Source: Notolepis coatsorum (taxonomy: Eukaryota > Chordata > Actinopteri > Aulopiformes > Paralepididae). From it: a stretch of 64,000 bases of DNA. The stretch is taken from NCBI GenBank assembly GCA_963971535.1, contig OZ020589.1:49829192-49893191 (forward strand), written 5' to 3'. The position numbers were made by a program, and so were the translations under genes. Positions 29,977-42,500 of the stretch are shown here, in pieces (position 1 is the first letter of the stretch; each line of letters starts with the position of its first letter). The notes beneath the pieces were generated by a model. The model was not told the origin of the DNA, did not search any database, and saw only the letters and a list, made by a program, of their open reading frames with translations.

Positions 29977-30999
29977 TAGGGGTGGACGGTATGGTCTAAA
30001 ATTTATATCACGGTATAATTTGAAGCATAGACGGTAACGGTATATATCACGGTATCATCGTTTTTGATAAAAAAAATGTAATTTAATTTTATATAATTTT
30101 TTTTTTTTTTTTATAAAATATATATATTATATAATTAGACTTGTACTTGTATTATCTGCGAGACATCGCCACCACGCAACAAGCTCCACTGTCTGTGTGT
30201 ACTCTAGTAGCCTCCAGCTACGGCCAGGATTCTCCGGAGCTACACCTGGACCTATACTCGAGTAGCCTCGAGCAGAGCTACGGCCAGGATTCTCCGGCGC
30301 TGCACCTGGACCCTATTGTATTGGTATAACGTTACTTAACTGTGCTCAGCAAGCCCTCAGCTCGAATACGCATCGAATCAGTGTTATAAGACATTGATAT
30401 CAGGAGCTATCTGTAGCTACTGCTAGCCGGATATATAACGTTAATACAACGCCTCAGTGAATTATTTAGTTCAATGGGACATTTCGTTTTGAACGGTGAG
30501 CTAACAGCTAACAGGTAGCACACACGTCTCTACTAGACTTTGTGGAGCATTTGTTGATGTCAGGAGCTATCGGTAGCTGGCCGACTAGATACCGTTCGGT
30601 TAGACAATGCCTCATCATGTATTAAACTAAAAGTGAATAGTTGACTGGGTCATTTTGTAACGGTAGCTAAGCTAACGTTAGCTCAGGGAGACTCCGCCGT
30701 CCTCCCGTGTCCCGTCCCACTAGACTACTAGACCCGTGTTTACATGCGTGCGGTAGGGGCTGGCACGCCCACTGCGCGAAGCCTCCTAAATAACTTTTTC
30801 CAGTTCGCACATATCTATTATCTATGACTAATTCTATCTATTTTTAGGGGCAAATGCGAGTGAAATAGTCGCGCTGTGGTTACATGACGTCATTGCTATT
30901 TTAGAGCTGCACTACCGGTTACACGGTATAGTCAAAATCCATACCGTAGAGCAAATTCATACCGTTTATACCGTATACCGTTTATACCGTCCACCCCTA
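29977..30999. mobile_element. hAT-type transposon with 8-bp target duplication
   Basis: ATACGACC is found at 29969-29976 and 31000-31007. The ends are TAGGGGTGGACGGTAT and its inverted partner, with palindromic 'taccgtttataccgt' motifs near the right end. A near-duplicate segment of about 60 bp occurs at 30216 and 30276. Non-autonomous, no transposase. It sits only 24 bases beyond the previous hAT duplication, in the same LINE. Confidence 0.92.
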
Positions 31000-31007
31000 A
31001 TACGACC

Positions 31008-31391
31008 ACACAGCCGTTGCTACGCTACCAGGTTGCTATGGTAACACCACACACACAAAAAATGCCCCCCTAAAGCAAAACAAAATGCATGAACAAATGC
31101 TATTGATTATTGACATGTATGAGTAATGTCTATGACTTAAAGGGGCACTACATAAAAAAAGCAACACTGATTTATTTTGCACATAATCTCACACACCTAA
31201 AACTAAACAGTTTTACACCCATTAATTTAGTTATTGAGAGTAAATGAGATTGAATAGGACCACCACTGATGTCATCAGGGACATTGAATCCTTGTGTCGT
31301 GTTAATTACAGCACCATGAAATTATGTAGATGAAAAAAATAGCAATACATTGTTTTATAGACTGCTACCTTATAATTTCATTGAGCTGTAA
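31008..31391. other. Repeat-like sequence whose inverse recurs at 34425-34480
   Basis: The sequence at about 31250-31310 ('cattgaatccttgtgtcgtg') is found inverted at 34425-34480, on the other side of the TTAA element. The element therefore lies inside an older palindromic repeat. No gene seen. Confidence 0.5.
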
Positions 31392-32559
31392 TTAACACTT
31401 TAATCGCCGAAAACGCTGGAACTCGTCTTTCCCCGCCATGCTCATTCTGCCGAAGACGCCGTAACACGTCTTTGATATCAATATTTCAAAAATCTGTGAT
31501 CGAAATCATATTTCTCCTCCGGGGACCTGAGATATACTGCTGAGCTCCACTCAACTGTCTAACGGTTCAAGAGCGCCATCTGGTGGCAGATCGGCAGATC
31601 GGCCAACAGGAAGTGACGCGCCAAACAGGAAGTGCTCATCCATATTTCGTCCGGGCACTCGCGATCGTTAGCCGGACTCCATCTCGACACACTGGATAAT
31701 AAATCGCTCGCCCTAACTCAATAAACAACGTTATTTGGACGTATATAGTATTATACAACCTGGAAATGGTTCATCTAGATCAACATCCCATAATCGAAAA
31801 CTGTCTACTCCAAGCTGATCGTCCAACGGCGCGAGGAAGATACGGTAACAGGGTGTCCGCGGATCCTTAAAAAGTCTTAAAAGGTCTTAAATTTGTTTAT
31901 CAATAATTAAGGCCTTAGTTTGTCTTAAAATGTCTTAAATCCATTTTCAGAGGTCTTAAAAATGCCATAGAAAGGAAAGATAAAATGCAATGTCATCTTA
32001 TGTTTTATTATGAAATCTGGGGGAAAACGGTTAACGGGAAATAAAGTTTGACTTTTCATTGACCGTGTTGTAGAATCACGCAGACCGGAATGGGGCGGAA
32101 CCAACAAGGAGTTGTGTTGGGCCGGGGAACCATTTCAGGCACGGAGTCTAGCTAACGTTAGCAAGGCGAAGCGATAACGCTAACATTACGTTTAGTTTAG
32201 TTTAGCATTTGCACTCGTTAATATGGGAAAGTGCCAATTTAACGAGAACTGGCTCGACAATCCACTGTTTGCGCGATGGTTGGTCCCAGTCAAAGACCAT
32301 TACGAGCCCCGCTGCAACAAAAAAAATAGCAATCGCGTCGCACATGCTGAGCGCTAAGCATGTTACCTCTGCAAACTACTATTTCCTCCACACCAGCTGC
32401 GCCATCAGGTAGGACTATAACATTTGCACCAACAGAAGTCCGGATAACATTCGGCTCCACGCCAAAGCTTGAAGCTGAGGTCTTAACTTGAAAATAATCT
32501 ATTCACGGATGTAAACAAGGACACGTTTGTGTTTATGTTCGATGAGAGCTTCACCCACT

Positions 32560-32890
32560 ATGTATTTTTTCCTCCCACCCACCCCCTCCTAATGACGTAC
32601 AGTATCCTCCCATGTATGTTAGGATCTATGGGTAACAGTACTGTATATTTGCATATCGTATATGTCACAAATGTAACAGTACAGTACTATATACCTGTAT
32701 GTCCCTATGCCATAAATGTCATGTATGTTGAGTATGTCATAAATGTCACTATGAATTGAAAATGGGGGACCCTGATGTAAACAAGACAAACGTCTTTCTC
32801 TGGTCTGCATCCCCTTAACAATTGTGTGTATTGAGCCGTACTGTATTGTACCCATTCTGCAATCTGTTAAACAAAGAATTCATTCATTCA
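32560..32890 (+). repeat. LINE 3' region, plus strand, with (ATTC)n end
   Basis: It contains the variable 'gtcacaaatgtaacagtaca' region and the conserved tail, and ends in three ATTC repeats at about 32878. It faces an inverted copy at 32920-33240. Confidence 0.85.
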
Positions 32891-32919
32891 ACCAAACCAC
32901 AAAAACAAAACAACTGGAT

Positions 32920-33580
32920 GAATGAAGGAAAACTTTATTTAACAGATTGCAGAATGGGTACAATACAGTACGGCTCAATACACACAATTGTTAAGGGGAT
33001 GCAGACCAGAGAAAGACGTGTGTCTTGTTTACATCAGGGTCCCCCATTTTCAATTCATAGTGACATGACATTTATGACATACTCAACATTCATGACATCA
33101 TGACATTTATGGCATAGGGACATACATGACATACAGGTATATAGTACTGTAGTGTTACAATTGTGACATATACGATATGCAAATATACAGTAGTTACCCA
33201 GAGATCCTAACAGAAAATATATACATATGATGGGGAGGAGACTGTACATTAGGAGGGGGGGGGGGGGTTTGGACATTTACGGTGCCCAGTTTCTAATTGC
33301 AGCCTCCCGTAGCTGCTCTTTAAGAGCGGTTTTGAATGTGGGCAGGGGTAAAGTGGGTTTTAGGAGTGAGGTTAAGCAGTAGTCTGACCAGTTTGTTTTG
33401 TGATGGTTGTAATCTTGTTTTTAGGGCCTTTGAGGTGCTTTGGTACCATGAGGTGCAAGCATAGTCGTAGTACCCTTGAATGAGTGCTCCTGTTAGAGTC
33501 TTCAGGGTATTCTTGTTTACCAGAGAGGAGATCCGGCACAAGAATCTTGTTTGTTGGTTGACTTTTTTGATACCCTGGGG
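32920..33580 (-). mobile_element. LINE 3' end with reverse transcriptase fragment, minus strand
   Basis: On the minus strand it ends in the standard tail at about 32925. Upstream is a reverse transcriptase fragment (33320-33541) matching ISSLVNKNTLKTL and GALIQGYYDYACTSWY of the copy at 27470-28219, with the C-terminal half deleted. It is truncated on the right by the end of the CAGGG transposon. Confidence 0.85.
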
Positions 33581-34424
33581 AGGGTGGTAATAGTTATGTG
33601 TTCTGACAGTGGCTGTTGCACTTGCTGCTTGGCCCCTGGTATATTTTGTATAGCTATATTTGCTATTTATGTTTGGTCACCCCTTTGTTGAAATTCATCC
33701 AATCCAGTTACTCCTTTAAGTTCAAGATTTTTAAGTTTCCAAGTTATGTTTTAATAAACATCTTTGGACCAATGTGTCCCTAAACTTAAACTAATTGGTG
33801 TCGTTGCATGATTTGTCATTTTGTTATTGTGAAATTGGTATTAAATTTAATTCTGAGTGGCATTAAAAAGTCTTAAAAAGCATTAAATCTGACTGGGCTA
33901 AACCTGCAGATACCCTGGGTAAGATCCAGCGTTATTTTCCAACGTGTTCTTTACTAACTGCTCTGATGACCATATGACCCACACTAGATGAATGATATAA
34001 CGTTGCCCACGGAATTATAAACGACCCCCCGCCCATCCGGTCAACATCAGATGATACGTAGTAACTTCTAGAAGTACCTCCAGTTGGAATTTTTTATCTG
34101 GCACCGATCGCTACCAAACTGTATTTGATCATCAATATAATGCATTTGGGGCTATAAATCAAGTTCTGGAGAAAGCTGCAGAAAACGATAAAAACATACT
34201 TATACTTTAGACCATATTTTAGTATGAATATGTGAATGAAAAAGTATAACGTTGCTACACCCTGAACAATAGATATAGGACATTGAATGGGCCATAATAA
34301 TGTCAATTTAGCAATAGAATTTAAAAAGTTATAGCCCTGCAAAGAAGGGGAACTTCTCCATAGACAAATAGAGCTGGCTAGGGATGGTAAATTATGAATT
34401 TAACCATGGCGATCAAAGTGTTAA

Positions 34425-35114
34425 CACAACACAAGGATTCAATGTCCCCGATGACATCACTGGTGGCCATATTTATACTCCCAATAACTGTCAAACTAAA
34501 TGAATGTGCGCAAAACTGGCAAATATTTCATACTTAGACCATTAAAGGTGACATGTACTATAAATGTCATTTTTCAGTCTCTAGCATTGTATTATAGTAA
34601 TAGGAGTTCGTATCAATGTGTTTTAGTGTCTAAATACCATATTGGCGGATTGCTCTGATTCAGCTCAGCCCCGTTCCTCCTCCAGTAAATCAGGCCATTT
34701 TGATTTGAACGGCTGATATACGTCATACGGCCGCTGGGTAGCGCACAGTGATGCGATTGTGGAAGCCACTTCCTCATGCAGCGAGGCGGAGTGGGGCCGG
34801 CCGCCTCTGCGTGCGCTCTGGAGGGAGAGAGAGATGGAGAGAGAGGGAGCACTTTGGGGGGGGGGGGGGGGTCGGGGACCTGCTGCGCGGCACACGGGAG
34901 AGGGGAGGAAGGGAGGCCCACAAGCTGCCGCGGTCCCCCCCCCCCCTCCCTCTCTCTGTCTCTCTCCCTCTCTCTCTCTCCCTCCCTCCCTCCCTCCGAG
35001 TGTGCAGAGGTGTCGGGTTTTGCTCTGGAAGAATCTCTCTCTCTCTCTCTGGAGTGTGTGCAGAGGTGTCGGGTTTCGCTCTGGAAGAAGCTCTCTCTCT
35101 CTCCCACCCCCCCC

Positions 35115-35156
<42 letters not shown>

Positions 35157-35395
35157 TTGTCTACCAGTCGCTGTGTGGGCTGACTGTCACTCAAAGTGCT
35201 TATGGGCGGAGCCAGGCCATAACAGCCTAAAATCTTGAGGCAGAAAAATGCTGGTTTTGAGTACTTGATTAGAAATATAAAACAATGATTCTTTTTGGAA
35301 TAAACCTTACAGATGTGTTACACAGACTCACAGGAATTGTGTAGAGTTGCCCAAATAGTGCTAGGAATAGCAGTACATAGCCCCTTTAACACTAT
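34425..35395. repeat. Intergenic block with GA/CT-rich simple sequence
   Basis: Contains a poly-G run (34856-34872) and long CT stretches (34940-35155), with a roughly 60-bp unit ('gtcgggttttgctctggaag') repeated near 35010 and 35065. The overlapping frames over this block on both strands are simple-sequence artefacts (Ser/Leu or Arg/Glu only). No gene supported. Confidence 0.7.
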
Positions 35396-35399
35396 GTGG

Positions 35400-36311
35400 A
35401 CCGTCCACGAGTTAACTCGTGATTCAATTCCACCCGTTCAGGACCGCGAGTTGTTATTGTTTTATTCCATATTTATAACGCTATTACGTCCGTGATCAAC
35501 ATGCAGGACCTACCCACATATTTGATTTTCGAAACATGCAATACCGGCCAGATCTGCTTAGGGGCGCCATCGCTCCACTGCAGTATCATTGAGGGCGATT
35601 GAAAAAAAAATCTTTTCACTGTCTGTGGGCGTTTCATATGAGCCTCGGTTCCAAACGAAGACCCTCCATCTTTGATCCCGTTACCGAACGCATATTTCAG
35701 CCTGGAATAATGGGATTTATGATTAGCCAATGGACATATCGATCTACCAGATTCCGATGACTAATGACGAAATGCTGCCGGCGATCACATGGCCTGACGG
35801 TAGGATACTATTCCCCCAAATTACAGCTGGATTGGACATTGTTTTAAAACCTAACGTGATCGATCAGTGACATTGGCTACCTGAACGCACTGTATTGCTA
35901 ATCAATAATACTAATCGCCGTTCCCCGCCGCCCCCATTTCATCCATAGATGCTCTGTAATAGTCCGGATGCTACGCAGTTTGTTTTATTTCATTCGTATA
36001 TATACAGCAGAAATGGCGTTTGATATAACTGCGCCAACGTTTAGCCTATTATCTAGCTCCCCAGAAAAAAGACGAGACGAAAAGTGCGATAAACCTTATA
36101 TTCACGACGCTATAAAATGACAACCAACCGATGGATTTGTATTTTCTTTAAGCCATTATGAAAGCACGGTTTATGCACTCAAGTGACAATGAGAATGGAC
36201 AGATAGCAATACTATAAATTATATATATAGCTCTTAGAAATTACATCGGTTTGTAAACAAACCTCTGTCCTCTGGCCTATAAATCGGCGCAAGACTGTGG
36301 TCGCCAAAGTG
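35400..36311 (+). mobile_element. TTAA-flanked non-autonomous transposon, copy C
   Basis: TTAA at 35396-35399 and 36312-36315 flanks ends CACTATGTGGACC and (inverted) CACTTTGGCGACC. It aligns with copy B (23681-24583) almost throughout and in the same orientation. Confidence 0.87.
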
Positions 36312-36315
36312 TTAA

Positions 36316-37153
36316 AGAAATTATGTAGTGGTGCAAAAGAACATGCTTGAGGCAGCAAGGATATCCTCTTTCAGTTTATTTTTCTGTAAAGCCAGCACAC
36401 AATGTACTGTATACAGTATATGGTAATTAGTTGGAAAAGTTGTACTTGTACTGATGCTTGTTAATTAATGTGACATTTTGCATGCCATTGTTGCAGTGTT
36501 AAGAGCCTGAGCTTGCATTGTGTGGTGGTGTCTCATGGCTGTGATTCTAAGTAGGCTGTAACAACAGCTTCAGTCCTCTGCTGAGATGCAAGAGAGAACT
36601 GGAGGATATAGAATGAATGGAGGATGTTTATTACAGAATACTAGAGGTGTTGACTGTCCCCTGGAGACAGCACATGCACACACAAGGGCCACACAAACAC
36701 ATGTACACACATGGGTTGTCGTACAGAGTACTGCATGTTGCAGTGGTGACGGAATCTCTGTTGTAGCATGTTCCAGTTTTACAGGGATGCTTTTAATTAC
36801 ACCTTTGGGAGACATGCAAGGGAAGAATTCATAACTAGCCGACTTCCCTGTATGGTAATTTAAGTGAATGTGCATGCTTGTTTGTGTGCACGTGCGTGTG
36901 TGAGCAGTAGTGTCCATCTGTCTCTCTCATTAGTCCTATTTAATCATTAAGTAAAAAGGTACAGTTTAACAGTTGGTGGACAACCAAAAGGTTCACCAGT
37001 ACGAGTTAGAGAAACAAGAATAGCACTGATAATCAGTGTGAACAATTTAATGAGCATATCTAACCCTGCTGTGCTCTTTTCTGAGCCCCCTCAGTGACCC
37101 TACGGTTAGAATCACATTGTATATCTCTATGGGGATGAACTTGACATTGGTAT
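36316..37153. other. Intergenic sequence, nothing recognised
   Basis: Contains a short CA-rich stretch (36660-36715). Frames at 36570-36917 on both strands are unremarkable in composition and have no family resemblance. Confidence 0.5.
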
Positions 37154-37157
37154 TTAA

Positions 37158-38210
37158 GGCGAGACACCCCAGGTGAATAGTCAAATATACTTTTTTTGTT
37201 GATTTTGAGATTTTGTTATATTTTGCTTCCTAAACATGTCTTATATGAAACTAGTGACAATAAAACGTCAATAACACACATTTAGTTGTTTATTTTACTT
37301 CATTTTGCCTTATTGCATCCATAAATGTGCACATATTTAATGGGGAAGTGCCTGATTTGCATATATAAACATACATTTCAGAAAACTTGCAATATATTTT
37401 TTCTTAGTTTATATGTACATAACAAATTGGGAAAGTTTCATAGTGATATCTATTCAATTATTTTTTACCTATTAGGTAACTGTACTACACTGTTTGTAGC
37501 CTGTGTGTAGTTCTGTTCAGTTCAATAACATCATTATTATTATTATTCAGTTATCAGGCATGTGTTTAGGTTGTCTATTACTAATGGTTTGATTAGGTAT
37601 TGTGTTTGTAAATATCTGTTTAAAAAAAAAGTGTGGCATTTTACAATACAGAACTTTGAAGGCGTTTTCCCAAAAATGAGTTTTAAGAGTTTTTCCTCAT
37701 ACTCTGAGCCAGAAATCTCCACTTCAGTAGCACTCACATACACCAAACCTTCCAGTTCTATTCATATATATGTTCTGAAGGTATTTACAGAAGGGTTTGT
37801 TGATATCGCATTCATACCCTGATTTATATCACATTCTATTCCTAAAAACATGGCGAAATATGGAATTTTACCATAAAAATGGACTGAATGGAGTATTTTC
37901 TGATTTATGGAGTGATAAAAAGAGATATCCAAAATCCCCTCTGTAATAACCTTTGGCTCTAATATGTCAACAAAATGAAACTATAATTTTGAAAATGGCT
38001 TTATCCAATGTTCAGATTTCTGTCCTGGAATTATATGCAAATTAGTGCATATTTAAGTAGATCATGCCTCATTTGCATATTTAAACATGCAATTTCAGAA
38101 AACTTGTAATACAAAAAAGTCTTGTCTTAATATAAGTTATCAACTGGGGAAGTTTCATTGTGATATCTATTAGTTAATTTTCTTACCCTATTCACCTGCA
38201 GTGTCTCCCC
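37158..38210. mobile_element. TTAA-flanked DNA transposon, third family (Kolobok- or piggyBac-like)
   Basis: TTAA at 37154-37157 and 38211-38214. The inverted ends GGCGAGACACCCCAGG / GGGGAGACACTGCAGG continue in GTGAATAG on both sides. The interior is AT-rich with a direct repeat: the block around 37370-37470 ('tttcagaaaacttgcaatat') recurs diverged at 38080-38190. No transposase frame. Confidence 0.8.
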
Positions 38211-38214
38211 TTAA

Positions 38215-38618
38215 ATGTGAGTGATAATGTACATCTACTTTACATGACTGATGATTGTAAGACTTTCTCTGGCCCTGGTACATGCATACGCTTTTGTACA
38301 ATCAAGCAAAATAGGATTAAGTGCTGATTTAGAGCAGAAATTCGTATTGCGGCGTACATCTCAAAACCAAAAAGTTCAGGAGATATAAAAATGTGAAATA
38401 GACTATTTCTACATGACTGTTATCACAGATTCATAATTAATATCCTTCTAGAATATTACAGCCAAGCTACTCTGTTCCCTCAGCCTGGTTGTGCGCCATG
38501 AAGGACACAGTCTGAAGGTTGTTCCCACTAATGAAAGGTTCCTCTTGTTAGGCGTACGAATGGCAGCTCCCCCTCACTCCTGAAACGATACAAGGCTGAA
38601 CAGTGGCAGCATGGACAT

Positions 38619-38661
<43 letters not shown>

Positions 38662-39069
38662 GTGTTATGCTCCATTACCCTCCCGTTGGTATAGTGTGGG
38701 GAGACTGGCATATATTGATCCAAGCAGTGAGGATCAATATAAACACACACATACACACACATAGTCTTTCTCTCTCCCACTCTTTCTTTCGCTCTAAAAG
38801 CAACAAGTCAAATAGGCAAGGTTGATATGTTAATGTGTTAATGTTAATATGTTATGTTTTCTTCTTGACTTGTTTAAAGAAGACCTGTACGGCCCATGGG
38901 GACATTAACGTGTGTTGTCGGGCCCTATAAATAAATTTGATTTGATTTGATTTAATCACTGATAAATAAATTATTTGTACAGAATTTGAGTGCTTCACTG
39001 AGTGCATAGTAGTATAGACATAGTGGCATATTAGGTAGTAGTATAGTAACATAGTAGATCATAGAAGTA
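38215..39069. repeat. Intergenic block with (CA)n and a LINE/SINE-type tail
   Basis: A (CA)n run lies at 38620-38660. At 38895-38957 'gggccctataaataaatttg' followed by (ATTTG)n looks like the 3' end of a retroposon. Further right, 'gagtgcatagtagtatagac' (39000) recurs near 48070. No gene supported. Confidence 0.6.
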
Positions 39070-39075
39070 TAGATA

Positions 39076-39494
39076 TGTCAGAATGCAGGTAGGTGAATTC
39101 CAATGGTTGAAGGCAATCACAGAGACAGAGAGTGTTTACTCTTGAACAGGTTCGACTTTAATAGTAAGAACACAGAGTAAATTCTAAGAGAGAACAAGTG
39201 CTAAAAGCACAAGTGTAAGATAAGGTAAATGGGAGCTTATTGGAGGTCCACAGTAGAACCGTCCGCGTTATCCCCGAACGCAATTAGTGAAGACCTGACA
39301 ATGGACAAGCAGAAGAGAGGTATGTTAAATAGAGACCAAATACCAACATTCCAAACACACCCCCGTGACAGCCAATCAGGAACCACCCCTAAGTGACAGC
39401 ACTAATTGACAGGGAAATGACAGGTGACAAGCCCAGTGACATATGCCAGGAATGTGGGTGGTCACCGACCGAGGTCGGTGTCCAGAACGTAACA
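39076..39494 (-). repeat. 3' LTR of the gypsy element (419 bp)
   Basis: Starts TGT and ends ACA on the plus strand. Compared with the other LTR it has 19 extra bases ('tgggtggtcaccgaccgag') near 39455. This segment is a small palindrome-like sequence, and its loss in the other LTR could reflect hairpin skipping. Confidence 0.93.
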
Positions 39495-39506
39495 GTACCC
39501 TCCCCC
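39495..39506 (-). other. Polypurine tract of the gypsy element
   Basis: On the minus strand GGGGGAGGGTAC directly precedes the 3' LTR start TGTTACG. Confidence 0.8.
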
Positions 39507-39525
39507 GACGAACGGCACCAGACGT

Positions 39526-42500
39526 TCACCTAGGAGCCTCGGGATTCAGCCGCCGGAAATCAACGATCAGGCTGGGATCTAAAATATCCCTTTGAGGCAC
39601 CCAAGAACGCTCTTCTATCCCGTACCCCTCCCAATCCACCAAGAACTGAAACCCCCTACCCCTCCGCCTACAACCCAGTATCCTCCGCACCGTGTAAATG
39701 GGTTGACCGCCAATAAACCGGGGCGGAGGAACCACAGGCAGTGGCGGGGCCAAGGGCGATGAGAGGAATGGCTTCAACAGGGACACATGAAACGTCGGAT
39801 GAACCCTCATAGAGCTCGGAAGTCGTAGCTTGTAAGCCACTGGATTAACCCGATGAATCACTTTAAATGGTCCTATAAAGCGAGGAGCCAGCTTCTTGGA
39901 TTCCACCCGGAGAGGGAGATCCCGGGTGGAAAGCCAAACCCGCTGCCCTGGACGGTAAACTGGAGCCGGACGACGCTTACGGTTAGCCTGCCGTTGGGTA
40001 CTAACCGAAACCTTCTGTAGCGCCTTCCGAACCTGTTTCCACGTCCTGCGACAGCGAGCCACATGTGCCTGGGCCGAGGGCACCTCCGCCTCCTGCTCCT
40101 GCTCGGGAAACAGAGGAGGTTGAAAACCATACTGGCACTGAAAGGGAGACATACCGGTAGAAGAGGAGAGAAGGGTATTATGCGCGTACTCAGCCCAAGC
40201 CAACCTCCTACTCCACGTTGCCGGACTACCGGCAACGTAACACCTCAAGACCCCCTCCAAATCCTGGTTGACCCTCTCCGTCTGCCCGTTCGACTGTGGA
40301 TGGAACCCAGACGACAGACTGACAGAGGCGCCGAGGCCGGCGGCAAACGCCTTCCAGAACCTGGAGGCGAACTGAGGACCCCGGTCCGACACAATATCTA
40401 CTGGCAGCCCGTGGACCCGAAAGACATGCTGTATAATTAAATCAGCAGTCTCCCGGGCCGAAGGAAGCTTGGGGAGAGGGACAAAGTGAGCCGCCTTAGA
40501 GAACCGATCCACCACCACCAAAATGGTGGTGAATCCGTCCGAAAGGGGAAGACCAGAAATAAAGTCCAGAGATATGTGTGACCAGGGTCGTTTAGGAATA
40601 GGAAGTGGTCGGAGGAGACCCGCCGGTGCCCGTCGAGAGGTCTTACTACGTGCGCACACCGGACAGGCCGCCACAAAGGAACGCGTATCCCCCTCCACTG
40701 TCGGCCACCAGAACCTCCTACGGATAAATTCCAGGGTCCTGGTTGCCCCTGGGTGGCTGGTGAGGGATGACGCATGTGCCCACTGTAGCAAGCGTGAGCG
40801 CGCCACCTTGGGAACATACGACCGTCCCGGAGGACCCCCACCAGGATCGGGCTCCCGCGTTAGCGCCGACCTTACCACCTTCTCTATGCCCCAAGACACG
40901 GGTGCCAAAATCAAGGCCGGTGGAATAATGGGATGGGGCTGCTCCTCCCGCCCAGGAAGATCAAACTGGCGCGACAACGCGTCAGGTTTGATATTCTTGG
41001 AGCCGGGTCTATAGGAGATGGTATATCGAAATCGTGTGAAGAACAACGTCCACCTGGCCTGGCGAGCGTTAAGGCGTTTAGCCCCTTGGATGTAAGCCAA
41101 GTTCTTATGGTCAGTCCAAATAATGAAAGGATGTGCCGCCCCCTCCAACCAATGTCTCCACTCCTCCAGTGCCAATTTGATCGCCAATAACTCCCGATTA
41201 CCCACGTCGTAATTACGCTCGGCTGGTGACAGACGGCGAGAAAAAAAAACACACGGGTGCACTTTCCCATCCTTTAAGCATCTCTGAGAGAGCACCCCCC
41301 CCACCGCGACGTCAGAGGCATCCACCTCCACAATGAACGGAACCTCCGCGTCATGGCGGATCAATACAGGAGCGGATGTAAAACGACGTTTAAGATCGCA
41401 GAAGGCCGACTCAGCCCTAGGCGACCATTCAAAGCCAGGGAGAGAGGCCTTAGTGAGAGCTGTTAAGGGATTGGCTAAGGCGCTAAAATTGCGAATAAAG
41501 CGCCTGTAAAAATTTGCAAAGCCCAAAAACCGTTGTAACCCCTTGAGCGACGAAGGCCGTGGCCAGTCCAAAACTGCACTCACCTTGGCTGGATCCATGC
41601 GCAGATCGCCCTTCGTCAACACAAAGCCCAGGAAGGACACGGTGTCCGTGTGAAACACACACTTCTCAGCCTTAACGAATAGTTGATGCTTGAGGAGACG
41701 GTCTAGCACCTCCCGAACGTGCATTTGGTGTTGCACCATATCGCGAGAAAAAATCAGGATATCATCTAAGTAGACAAACACCGACACCCCAATCAAGTCT
41801 CGCAGCACGTCGTTAACCAGGGCTTGGAAGACTGCCGGAGCATTAGCCAAACCAAAGGGCATGACCAAATACTCATAGTGCCCATTGGGTGTGTTAAATG
41901 CAGTCTTCCACTCGTCTCCCTCTCTAATCCTGACCAGGTTGTATGCATTACGTAAGTCAAGTTTAGAAAAGACCTGTGCCCCCTGTAAGCACTCAAAGGC
42001 CGTGTCCATGAGGGGTAAAGGATATCGGTTCTTGATGGAAACGTCATTCAATCCCCTATAATCAATGCATGGGCGCTGATCCCCATCCTTTTTATCAACA
42101 AAAAAGCCAGCGCCGGCAGGGGAAGTGGAAGGGCGTATGTGCCCCGCAAGCAATGCCTCCTCTATGTAGGTGTTCATGGCCAAGGTTTCGGGGCGTGAGA
42201 GAGAGAACATTCGCCCGCGAGGCGGGGAGGTACCGGGTAGAAGATTAATGGGACAGTCGTATGATCTATGAGGCGGAAGTGCTTTAGCACGCGTCTTGCT
42301 AAAAACGTCCGCCAGGTCCCAATAGATCTCAGGCACCCCTATTAAATCGGGATTAGAGGGTAGATCAGAATCTGCCACGCTCCCCACCATCCTGGAGAAA
42401 GAGGGAGGAGACAAAAGAGAAGAGGGGGGGGGAGACAAGGGTTTGGGCAAACTCCCGCTGACGATCGACTTGACGTCGGCCGCCGTTGAGAGTTCGCCCG

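Larger units (their letters stand above)
31849..33917. mobile_element. DNA transposon with CAGGG ends, unassigned family
   Basis: The ends CAGGGTGTCCGCGG and (inverted) CAGGGTATCTGCAGG are flanked by GGTAA on both sides (31844-31848, 33918-33922). Just inside each end are 'ttaaaaagtcttaaaa'-type repeats. Comparison with the uninterrupted copy near 21830 ('gcggtaagtttcag') confirms the empty site. The superfamily is unclear: a 5-bp duplication with these ends fits hAT only loosely. Two LINE pieces lie inside. Confidence 0.82.
31396..34420. mobile_element. TTAA-flanked transposon, second family, copy 2
   Basis: TTAA at 31392-31395 and 34421-34424 flanks ends CACTTTAATCGCC and (inverted) CACTTTGATCGCC. 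It is homologous to 21415-23611. Most of its length is a later insertion, 31849-33917. No transposase recognised. Confidence 0.85.

Noticed and set aside
34613..35238. Frames of 135-164 codons around the CT-rich block
   Set aside because: Several overlapping frames are open simply because the sequence is low-complexity; no start context or motif supports any.
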